Origin: CAWIOX01 sp963837775
GTDB taxonomy: Bacteria; Pseudomonadota; Gammaproteobacteria; Burkholderiales; Burkholderiaceae_D
NCBI GenBank assembly: GCA_963837775.1
Contig: CAWIOX010000008.1
Location: 62,001-126,000 of the forward strand
Length of the DNA stretch: 64,000 nucleotides
Reading direction: 5' to 3'
Part shown: piece after piece, positions 36,336-43,855 of the stretch
Position numbering within the stretch: the first letter of the stretch is position 1
Layout: every line of letters starts with the position of its first letter
The notes under the pieces: model-generated
Seen by the model: the letters and a program-made list of their open reading frames with translations, nothing else
Database searches by the model: none
What the model was told of the DNA's origin: nothing
Made by a program: the position numbers and the translations under genes

Positions 36336-36341
36336 TTATGC
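36276..36341 (+). other. attC recombination site
   Basis: R'' GGCTAAC (36276-36282); inner stem GAGCGG-A-CCTGCGCG (36292-36306) pairs with CGCGCAGG-CCGCTC (36313-36326), leaving one extrahelical A at 36298; then CACTTTCAC and R' GTTATGC (36335-36341). Length is 66 bp. The imperfect palindrome with an unpaired base and the RYYYAAC/GTTRRRY ends are the defining attC features. Confidence 0.75.
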
Positions 36342-36538
36342 ATCTCAACGCACCGCCGTTGCCGCCATCCATGACCAATTCGACCGATAGCCAGCAAGCT
36401 GTAACGCCATGGTCCGAGCTCTGTTGCGAGGTAACGTTCTTGGTGCTGTCCGTCTTGGCTCCGGGGGTCTCGTTCTTGGTTGATCTCATAATCACAAGAG
36501 CCCGAGTCGGTTTCTCAGAGAGAGATCCGGCGCCCTGA
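36338..36538 (+). CDS. Hypothetical 66-residue protein, possible second cassette
   Basis: The ATG lies inside the R' box right after the attC crossover, as expected if a second cassette followed. The peptide has one hydrophobic stretch (VTFLVLSVLAPGVSFLVDLI). No attC with R'' GCATAAC is seen after it, so if it is a cassette its end has been lost. Low confidence that it is translated. Confidence 0.3.
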   Translation: MHLNAPPLPPSMTNSTDSQQAVTPWSELCCEVTFLVLSVLAPGVSFLVDLIITRARVGFSERDPAP

Positions 36539-36835
36539 TGGTTCATACTTGCCGGTCTCCTAGCCTATCGGAGCCTTACGCGGCCATTACCAGAAGTTCT
36601 CTTAACAACATGCTGCGCGGCTACCCCTTGTCCACGTCGCGGAATCAGCGGATTACGTGGTTGTCCGAAGCTGGCGTTCGTTTCAATATTGAGTGGAACA
36701 GATGGTAATGGGGCTACGGCGATTTGGTATTTCGCCATGCACACACTCCGGAACAAGCGGCCATGTCATTTCCGATCACACTGACACTCGGCAAGTTTGC
36801 CAATCAAGGTCAAACCCGCGTAGAATGCAGGCTTC
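36539..36835. other. Intergenic stretch upstream of tRNA-Gly
   Basis: No gene recognised. The last 60 bp should contain the tRNA promoter. Confidence 0.4.
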
Positions 36836-36909
36836 GCGGGTGTAGCTCAATGGTAGAGCAGAAGCTTCCCAAGCTTACGACGAGGGTTCGATTCCCTTCA
36901 CCCGCTCCA
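36836..36909 (+). tRNA. tRNA-Gly (anticodon CCC)
   Basis: 74 nt with encoded CCA. Acceptor stem GCGGGTG/CACCCGC, D arm AGCTCAATGGTAGAGC, anticodon loop TTCCCAA on stem AAGC/GCTT, T arm GAGGGTTCGATTCCCTT. It reads GGG codons. A strong terminator follows. Confidence 0.95.
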
Positions 36910-36914
36910 GAATC

Positions 36915-36947
36915 AAGGAAGGCACCCGACTCAGGTGCCTTTTTTTT
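36915..36947 (+). terminator. Rho-independent terminator of tRNA-Gly
   Basis: AAGGCACC-CGACTCA-GGTGCCTTTTTTTT, a perfect 8-bp stem with an eight-T run, a few bp beyond the tRNA. Confidence 0.9.
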
Positions 36948-37013
36948 GGCGCAGCACTGGTAAGCAAGCCACTGGCCGCCATAACCCATACCCTCTAGCA
37001 GACCATTTCAAGC

Positions 37014-37736
37014 ATGTCCGATACCACACCTCCCGACGATAGCAACAAGCCGCCGCGCTTTTACGACCCGACCGAACATCGCATCCGCAGTTTCGTCACG
37101 CGGGCCGGGCGCCTGTCGATTGCGCAGGCGCGCGCGATCGAAGAACTGGGGCCGCAGTTCTGCATTCCTTACGTCAAGGCGCCGCTCGATGTCGACGCCG
37201 CTTTCGGCCGTTGCGCGCCGACCATCCTCGAAATCGGTTTCGGCATGGGCGAAACCAGCGCCAAGATCGCGGCCGGCATGCCGGACAAGAATTTCATCGG
37301 GGTCGAGGTGCATACGCCGGGCGTCGGCAGCCTGCTGAAATTGATCGGCGAACAGGGGCTGACGAATCAGCGCGTGATCCAGCATGACGCGTTCGAAGTG
37401 CTGACCAATATGATTGCGCCGGGCTCGCTGGCCGGCATCCACGTCTTTTTCCCCGATCCGTGGCACAAGGCGCGCCACAACAAGCGCCGCCTGCTGCAGG
37501 CGCCGCTGGTGGCGCTGCTGGCGTCGCGCCTGGCGCCCGGCGGCTATCTGCACTGCGCGACCGACTGGGAAGACTATGCGGTGCAGATGCTGGACGTGCT
37601 GGGCAATGAGCCGGCGCTGCAGAATTCGGCCGACGGCTATGCGCCGCGCCCGGATTACCGCCCGGTGACCAAGTTCGAGAACCGCGGCCTGCGGCTCGGG
37701 CATGGCGTCTGGGATCTGGTCTTCATCAAGCGCTGA
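37014..37736 (+). CDS. trmB: tRNA (guanine-N7-)-methyltransferase
   Basis: A 240-residue SAM-dependent enzyme making m7G46 in tRNA. Motif ILEIGFGMGETSAKIAAGMP binds SAM, FIGVEVHTPGVGSLLKLI follows, and the family signature is FFPDPWHKARHNKRRLLQAP. The start MSDTTPPDDSNKPPRFYDPT matches the usual disordered leader. It ends 12 bp from element copy D, which lies between it and convergent recQ. Confidence 0.95.
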   Translation: MSDTTPPDDSNKPPRFYDPTEHRIRSFVTRAGRLSIAQARAIEELGPQFCIPYVKAPLDVDAAFGRCAPTILEIGFGMGETSAKIAAGMPDKNFIGVEVHTPGVGSLLKLIGEQGLTNQRVIQHDAFEVLTNMIAPGSLAGIHVFFPDPWHKARHNKRRLLQAPLVALLASRLAPGGYLHCATDWEDYAVQMLDVLGNEPALQNSADGYAPRPDYRPVTKFENRGLRLGHGVWDLVFIKR

Positions 37737-37747
37737 TCACAGAAAAA

Positions 37748-37823
37748 GCGGGGGTATGCGGTAAAACACCGGCATTCCCGCACGTATTCACTGGCCTTTA
37801 AAAAATACCCCATGGGGTATTTA
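37748..37823 (-). repeat. Dispersed 85-bp intergenic element, copy D (reverse orientation)
   Basis: The plus strand reads GGGGGTATGCGGTAAAACAC, then CCCGCACGTATTCACTGGCC and TTTAAAAAATACCCC. Its left end here is a perfect palindrome, AAATACCCCATGGGGTATTT. The right end abuts the trmB stop (37736), so trmB transcription enters it from that side, as with copies A, B, F and G. Confidence 0.85.
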
Positions 37824-37885
37824 ATTACGCCAATTGAGCCGGTGCAGCGCAATGCGCGACGCGCTTGCACCCTCCCCCGTCCAAA

Positions 37886-39713
37886 TCAAATCAGTTCGGC
37901 GATCAGCGCGACGATGTCGGCGCCGTAGGTTTCCAGCTTGCGTTCGCCGACCCCCGTCACGCCGCGCAGGTCGTCCAGGCAGCGCGGTTGCGCCTTGGCG
38001 ATTTCGCGCAGGGTCGCGTCATGGAAGATCACGTAGGCCGGCACATTGTGGGTGCGCGCGGTTTCGACCCGCCACCAGCGCAACTTGTCGAAGATGGTTT
38101 GCTCTGCCACCGACAGATCGGATTCGACATAGCCTCTGGAGGCGCCGCTCTGGCGCTTCTGCTTGACCGGTTTCTGATACTGGCGCAACTGGACTTGCTG
38201 CGCGCCGCGCAATACCGGACGCGCGGCATCGGTCAGCTTCAATGCGTTATAGGATTCGTAATCGACCGAAATCAGGCCCAGCGCGATGGTCTGGCGCAGG
38301 ATCGCGCGCCATTCGGCCTCGCTGGATTCGGCGCCGATGCCGAAGGTCGATACCTGCGCATGGCGCCACTGCGCGACCTTGTCGGTTTCGATGCCGCGCA
38401 ACACCTCGATCACGTGGCCGGCGGAAAAACGCTGGTCGACGCGGTAAATCGTCGACAGCAGTTTTTGCACCGCGACGGTGGCATCGAACGACACCGGCGG
38501 ATGCATGCAGGTATCGCAGTTGCCGCATGGCACCGAGGCCTGGCCGAAATAGTCCAGCAGATGCACGCGGCGGCAGGTCAGCGTCTCGCACAGGCCCAGC
38601 ATCGCATCGAGCTTGACGCTTTGCACCCGCTTGAAGGTCTCGTTGGCTTCCGACTCCTCGATCATGCGCCGTTGCTGCACCACGTCCTGCAGGCCGTAGG
38701 CCATCCACGCGTTGGCGCTGGCGCCGTCGCGGCCGGCGCGGCCGGTTTCCTGGTAATACCCTTCGATGCTCTTGGGCAAGTCCAGATGGGCGACGAAACG
38801 CACGTCCGGCTTGTCGATCCCCATCCCGAACGCGATGGTGGCGGTCATCACGATGCCGTCTTCGCGCAGGAAGCGGGCCTGGTTCGCGGCCCGTTGTTCG
38901 TACACCATGCCGGCGTGATACGGCAACGCGGTGATGCCGTTGTCGTTCAGGAATTCGGCGGTTTCCTCGACTTTCTTGCGCGACAGGCAATACACGATGC
39001 CGGCGTCGCCCGCATGTTCGCTCTGGATGAAATCGAGCAACTGCTTGCGGCCGTTGGCCTTCTCGACGATCTGGTAGCGGATGTTGGGGCGGTCGAACGA
39101 GGACACGAACTTGCGGCCGTCGACCAGTTGCAGCCGTTCGGCGATCTCGTCGCGGGTCTGCTGGTCGGCGGTGGCGGTCAGCGCAATCCGCGGCACATCG
39201 GGAAAACGCTCGTGCAGCACCGACAGCTTGATGTATTCCGGGCGGAAATCATGGCCCCATTGCGACACGCAATGCGCCTCGTCGATCGCAAACAGCGCAA
39301 TCTTCGACGCCTGGAACAGCTCCAGGCAGCGCGGCGTCATCAGGCGCTCCGGCGCCACATACACCAGGTCCAGTTCGCCGCTGCGCACCTGGCGCTCGAT
39401 GCGCGAGGATTCTTCAAACGACTGGGTCGAATTCAGGAACGCGGCCCTGCACCCCGACCTCGGCCAGCGCATCGACCTGATCCTGCATCAGCGCGATCAG
39501 CGGCGAGATCACCACGCCGACGCCGTCGCGCAGCAGCGCCGGAATCTGGTAGCACAGCGACTTGCCGCCGCCGGTCGGCATCAGCACCAGCGCATCGCCG
39601 CCGCCGGCGACATGGGCGACGATCTCGGCTTGCTGGCCGCGGAAGGCCGGATAACCGAACACGGTTTCCAGCAGGTGCAGCGCCTGTGCGCTGCGGTCTG
39701 GTTCAGTTATCAC
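37886..39713 (-). CDS. recQ: ATP-dependent DNA helicase RecQ (single frameshift)
   Basis: About 608 residues once one base is removed at about 39446 (AEVGVQAAFLNSTQSFEESS). N-terminal part: FRGQQAEIVAHVAGGGDALV then MPTGGGKSLCYQIPALL with Walker A. Second part: FAIDEAHCVSQWGHDFRPEY with DEAH, RQK-type zinc region CETLTCRRVHLLDYFGQ..CGNCDTC, and the HRDC domain at the C-terminus. It unwinds DNA in recombination and repair. It is convergent with trmB and lies 4 bp from uppP. Confidence 0.92.
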
Positions 39714-39717
39714 GCGC

Positions 39718-40563
39718 TCAGTCGGCCCACACCACCAGATTGGCGTAGGCGGTGACGATGATCAGCAGCCCGAACGCGATCCGGTACCAGGCGAAAGCGG
39801 AGAAATCATGCGAGCTGATGTAGCGCAGCAGCCAGCGCACGCAGAAGAAAGCCGAAATGAAGGCCGCCAGCGTGCCCAGCCCGAACAGCGGCACGTCGGT
39901 CATCGACAGCAGGTCGCGCGCCTTGTACAGCGAATACACGGTCGCGCCGAGCAGGGTCGGGATCGCCAGGAAGAATGAAAACTCGGTGGCCGCCTTGCGC
40001 GACAGGCCGAACAGCATGCCGCCGATGATGGTCGCGCCGGAGCGGCTGGTGCCGGGCACCAGCGCAAACGCCTGCGCGCAGCCGACCTTGAGCGCGTCCA
40101 GCGCCGTCATGTCATCGACCGAATCGATGCGGTGCGCGACCGGATTGGCCTTCTGGTGGCGCTCCACCCACAGGATGATCAGGCCGCCGACGATGAACGC
40201 CAGCGCCACCGGCAACGGCGAAAACAGCACCGCCTTGATCTTCTTGCTGAACAGGAAACCCAGCGCGGCGGCCGGCAGGAACGCGATGATCAGATTGAGC
40301 GCGAAGCGCCGCGCCTTGGGGTCGCTGCCCAGGCCGGCCAGCACGCTGGCGATCTTGGCCCGATATTCCCAGCACACCGCAAAAATCGCACCGGCCTGGA
40401 TCGCGATCTCGAACACCTTGATTGTTTCACTGCCAACTTCGCCGGTGAAATTGAGCAGGCTGCCGGCCAGAATCAGATGTCCGGTCGACGAGATCGGCAA
40501 AAATTCCGTCAAGCCTTCGACGATGCCCATGATGATGACTTTTAGTGCGAGAAGCAGATCCAT
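39718..40563 (-). CDS. uppP: Undecaprenyl-diphosphatase
   Basis: A 281-residue membrane phosphatase that recycles undecaprenyl pyrophosphate for cell-wall and O-antigen synthesis and confers bacitracin tolerance. Signatures: IVEGLTEFLPISSTGHLILA near the N-terminus and ALVPGTSRSGATIIGGMLFG. It starts at MDLLLALKVIIMG (40563). It lies upstream of recQ on the same strand with 4 bp between. Confidence 0.95.
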   Translation of the reverse strand: MDLLLALKVIIMGIVEGLTEFLPISSTGHLILAGSLLNFTGEVGSETIKVFEIAIQAGAIFAVCWEYRAKIASVLAGLGSDPKARRFALNLIIAFLPAAALGFLFSKKIKAVLFSPLPVALAFIVGGLIILWVERHQKANPVAHRIDSVDDMTALDALKVGCAQAFALVPGTSRSGATIIGGMLFGLSRKAATEFSFFLAIPTLLGATVYSLYKARDLLSMTDVPLFGLGTLAAFISAFFCVRWLLRYISSHDFSAFAWYRIAFGLLIIVTAYANLVVWAD

Positions 40564-40607
40564 ATTGGTGTAGTGAGCTTGAAATGAATAACGAAAAAAC
40601 GGGGGAA

Positions 40608-40674
40608 AAGTAGGGTGCGCCATGCGCACCATGACCGTCCGTGGCTGTATTGGTGCGCATGGCGCACCCTACTT
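40608..40674. repeat. Stem-loop intergenic repeat, second copy of the 24640 family
   Basis: Arms 40608-40630 and 40652-40674 are perfectly complementary (23 bp) and share 21 bp with the arms at 24640-24702; only the loop differs. It sits upstream of uppP and downstream of the DUF1439 gene. Confidence 0.8.
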
Positions 40675-40708
40675 GCTGCGGGTTCAATCCGAGAAATCCG
40701 GAAGACGT

Positions 40709-41260
40709 CTATTTTACCGGTTCGAAGGTTACCACGAGGCTGTCGCTCCTGGCCGTGATTTTCGACGGCGTGAAGCTGGTGCCGGCGTAGCGCAGCTGTT
40801 CCGGCTGCAGCGTGTACAGCGCGACCCCGTTCAGGAGTTCCTCCGCCAGCAGGCCGCCGAGCTTGGCAACCTGCCTGCTGTAGCCGGGATCGATGCCGGC
40901 CATCTCCATTTTTTCCATGCGCGGGTCGGCCAGCACGATCGCATTCCTGGCCGCATCGAACTGCAATGCGCCGGAAATCGTGAAGCTGCCCTGCCACGCA
41001 TTCTTCATGAAAGGCGGCGCGATCGATGCATCCATCGTCGTGACCACGCGGTTGGTGTCCGGCTGCAGCGCCAGTTTCGGGTTGCTGACATTGACATCGA
41101 ACAGCGCCAGATAGCGGTTATTGAACGGGAATTTGTTGTCCAGCGACGCCTGCAGCTTGGCCAGCGGAAATTCGACATCGCGCGGCCCCAGCAGGCTGGC
41201 GCAGGCGCTCAGCCATGCTGCGGCCAGCACGACGAGAATACGGGTAACAGCTGATTTCAT
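40709..41260 (-). CDS. DUF1439 lipoprotein
   Basis: A 183-residue predicted lipoprotein: signal peptide MKSAVTRILVVLAAAWLSAC with the lipobox Cys, then LLGPRDVEFPLAKLQASLDN and the DUF1439 body (LDNKFPFNNRYLALFDVNVS). Relatives resemble E. coli YceB and have a tubular lipid-binding-like fold; the role is unknown. It is 11 bp downstream of the YkgJ-family gene on the same strand. Confidence 0.82.
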   Translation of the reverse strand: MKSAVTRILVVLAAAWLSACASLLGPRDVEFPLAKLQASLDNKFPFNNRYLALFDVNVSNPKLALQPDTNRVVTTMDASIAPPFMKNAWQGSFTISGALQFDAARNAIVLADPRMEKMEMAGIDPGYSRQVAKLGGLLAEELLNGVALYTLQPEQLRYAGTSFTPSKITARSDSLVVTFEPVK

Positions 41261-41271
41261 TGTTGATTCCT

Positions 41272-41550
41272 TCAGGGTGCAGTGAGTCGTTCTAATGTAG
41301 ACAGGAACAACATCGCATCGGTTCGGCTGCGGCCGCACATCTCATCCGATGGCTGCAGGTTGGCGCAGACTGGCGGGCGCTCCGGCCGGCCGAAAATCCG
41401 GCAGCGCTGGTCGTCGCCCAGCTGCGCGCAGCGGACCCCGGCCGGTTTGCCCGCCGGCATGCCCGGGATCGGCGACGAGATCGACGGCGCGGTACAGCAG
41501 GCGCCGCAACCGTCCCGGCAAGCGAGTGTCGAAGCGGGCGTTTTATTCAT
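41272..41550 (-). CDS. YkgJ-family cysteine cluster protein
   Basis: A 92-residue protein with a Cys-rich start ACRDGCGACCTAPSISSPIP and later CAQLGDDQRCRIFGRPERPP VC. This is the YkgJ/zinc- or iron-sulfur-chelating cluster pattern of UPF0153-type proteins. Function is unknown; metal binding is inferred from the seven or eight cysteines. Confidence 0.85.
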   Translation of the reverse strand: MNKTPASTLACRDGCGACCTAPSISSPIPGMPAGKPAGVRCAQLGDDQRCRIFGRPERPPVCANLQPSDEMCGRSRTDAMLFLSTLERLTAP

Positions 41551-41787
41551 AGAGCAATGTTGGTCGTGGCAACATTTGCAATGCTTTGGGTGCGGACGTT
41601 CTTTTAAGCAACAGCCAGAACCACCATGCTCGGAACCAATTCATACCGACCGTAAAAAATATAAATAAAGGGAATGTGAGAATTTTACTGTCTATTGCAG
41701 CGCACCATGGCGCTGCTTTGTAACGGCATGTGTCAATTCGATCGTCTGCAGGGAGCGCAGAATGGCGCCCGGCGCATCCCCGGCTTA

Positions 41788-41870
41788 AAAATATACTACC
41801 CACTGTATTTTTAACAAGTCAATGAATACGTGCGGATAGCCAATTGTATTGGCATATACTCCCGTCATTT
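41788..41870 (+). repeat. Dispersed 85-bp intergenic element, copy E
   Basis: Left end AAATATACTACCCACTGTAT, middle AATGAATACGTGCGGATAGC, right end GGCATATACTCCCGTCATTT. It lies in the divergent gap between the YkgJ gene and tetR. Here and in copy F the right end reads ATACTCCCG instead of ATACCCCC. Confidence 0.8.
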
Positions 41871-42026
41871 TGTATGTTCTAACGATATTTACAGAGCTTC
41901 AACGGGAATCGCCGCACATCGCTTGCCGGCCGCTGCCGCGATAGCCGGCAAACCATCCAGCTTGACGCTGCCATGATTGCGCCTTATATTAATGACTCAA
42001 AAGTAAGTTACTAGAAACAACGATAG

Positions 42027-42693
42027 ATGATGAACTCTCCCTCTGACACCAAACCGCGCTGGGAACGGCGCAAGGATGCGCGCCCGCAGGAATTGCTGGC
42101 GGCGGCGCTCGATTTGTTCGTCGACAAGGGCTATGCGGCGACCCGCCTGGATGATGTCGCGGCGCGCGCCGGCGTCTCCAAAGGCACGCTGTACCTGTAC
42201 TTCACCAACAAGGAAGAACTGTTCAAGGCGGTGGTGCGCGAAAACCTGCTGCCGGCGCTGGGCGAGGCCGAAGCCGCGATCGAGGAATGCGACGGCCCCA
42301 GCGCCGAGTTGTTCCGCGGCATCATGCTGGGCTGGTGGGAGCGCATCGGCGACACCAAGCTGTCCGGCATCTGCAAGCTGATGATTGCGGAATCGGGCAA
42401 CTTCCCGGAACTGGCACGCTTCTATCACGAGGAAGTCATTTCGCGCGGCAATAAGATGATCATCAGCCTGCTGCGAGCGCGGCATCGCGCGCGGCGAGTT
42501 CCGCGCGGTCGATACCCAGCAACTGTCGAGGGCGCTGGTCGCGCCGATCCTGATGCTGATGATCTGGAAGCATTCGTTCTGCGCCTGCCAGGACACGGCG
42601 ATCTCGGCGCCGGAATATCTGGCCAGTTATCTCGATCTGTGCCTGCACGGCTTGCTGCCGGCACCCGTCCCCCCTACCGCCAGCGCCACCTAA
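42027..42693 (+). CDS. TetR-family transcriptional regulator (single frameshift)
   Basis: About 222 residues after removing one base at about 42474 (MIISLLERGIARGEFRAVDT). N-terminal HTH: LLAAALDLFVDKGYAATRLD then DVAARAGVSKGTLYLYFTNK. The C-terminal ligand domain ends ISAPEYLASYLDLCLHGLLP. It lies 13 bp upstream of the RND adaptor gene, so it probably represses this efflux operon and itself. Confidence 0.88.
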
Positions 42694-42706
42694 GATTGGA
42701 ACTGTC

Positions 42707-43852
42707 ATGCTGAAACGTCGTGCCTTCTGGCTGGTCCCCGCGCTGATTGTGGCGATCGCGCTGCTGACGACGGTGGCCGCCAACACGATCGGCAAAAAAC
42801 CGGCGCCGGTCAAGGCTGCGGCCGCCAGCGCTGCGGTGACCGAGTTCCTGGCGGGCGACGTGATCACGGTCACCGCGCAGGACCTGCGCCAGACGCTGAC
42901 ATTTTCCGGCGCGTTGCGCGCGCTGAACCAGGCTGCGGTCAAGGCCAAGGTGGCCGGCGAGGTGCGCGAAGTGCTGGTGCGCGAAGGCGAGGCGGTGACT
43001 GCCGGCCAGGTGCTGGCCAGGATCGACGACAGCGAGTTCCAGGCGCGGCTGGCGCAAGCCCGCGGCGCGCTGCTGGCGGCGCAAGGCCAGCTCGACATCG
43101 CGACCAAGACCCGCGACAACAATCAGGCGCTGCTGGGCAAGGGTTTCATTTCCAAAAATGCGTTCGACAATGCGGCCAGCCAGTACGTGATCGCGCAGGC
43201 CAACCTGGCCTCGGCCAGGGGCGCGCTGGATGTCGCGCAAAAGGCGCTGGCCGACACCGTGATCCACGCACCGATCTCGGGCCTGATCAGCAGCCGTTCG
43301 GTGCAGCCGGGTGAAAAAGTCTCGGCCGACAACCGCTTGCTCGATATCGTCGATCTGCGCCAGATCGAAATGGAAGCATCGGTCCCGGTGACCGACATCG
43401 CCCGGGTCCGGCTCGGGCAGCAGGCCAGCATCCGGGTCGACGGCGTGCCGGATGCGGTCAGCGGCACCGTGGCCCGCATCAACCCGTCGACCCAGGCCGG
43501 TTCGCGCTCGGTGATGGCGTACATCCAGATCGACAACCCGCAACGCGTGCTGCGCGCCGGCATGTTCGGCGAAGCGCAACTGACGCTGGCGCAGAAAAGC
43601 GGCGTGCTGAGCGTGCCGCAGTCGGCGCTGCGGCAGGCCGCCGGCCAGAGCACCGTGTATGCGATCGAAAACGGCATCCTGCTGCAAAAACCGGTGGTGC
43701 CCGGCATCCGCGGCAAGGCCGGCGCCGGCCAGGACGAAGCGGTCGAAATCGTCCAGGGCCTGAGCAGCGGCGCGCGCATCGTGCAGGCCAATCTGGGCAA
43801 TCTGCGCACCGGCAGCGCAGTCAAGTTCGCGGCCCCGGCGCAGAAAGACTAA
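42707..43852 (+). CDS. RND efflux periplasmic adaptor subunit
   Basis: A 381-residue membrane fusion protein. An N-terminal membrane anchor (AFWLVPALIVAIALLTTVAA) precedes the barrel-sandwich lipoyl halves (AAVKAKVAGEVREVLVREGE and VIHAPISGLISSRSVQPGEK), a coiled hairpin between them, then a beta-barrel (VTDIARVRLGQQASIRVDGV). It bridges the RND pump and an outer-membrane channel; tolC is encoded 4.3 kb downstream. It ends 3 bp before the pump gene. Confidence 0.92.
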   Translation: MLKRRAFWLVPALIVAIALLTTVAANTIGKKPAPVKAAAASAAVTEFLAGDVITVTAQDLRQTLTFSGALRALNQAAVKAKVAGEVREVLVREGEAVTAGQVLARIDDSEFQARLAQARGALLAAQGQLDIATKTRDNNQALLGKGFISKNAFDNAASQYVIAQANLASARGALDVAQKALADTVIHAPISGLISSRSVQPGEKVSADNRLLDIVDLRQIEMEASVPVTDIARVRLGQQASIRVDGVPDAVSGTVARINPSTQAGSRSVMAYIQIDNPQRVLRAGMFGEAQLTLAQKSGVLSVPQSALRQAAGQSTVYAIENGILLQKPVVPGIRGKAGAGQDEAVEIVQGLSSGARIVQANLGNLRTGSAVKFAAPAQKD

Positions 43853-43855
43853 GCC

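Noticed and set aside
37865..39748. Long plus-strand frame opposite recQ (627 codons)
   Set aside because: Shadow of recQ: recQ motifs (Walker A, DEAH, zinc region, HRDC) are clear on the minus strand, and the frame has no domain signal.
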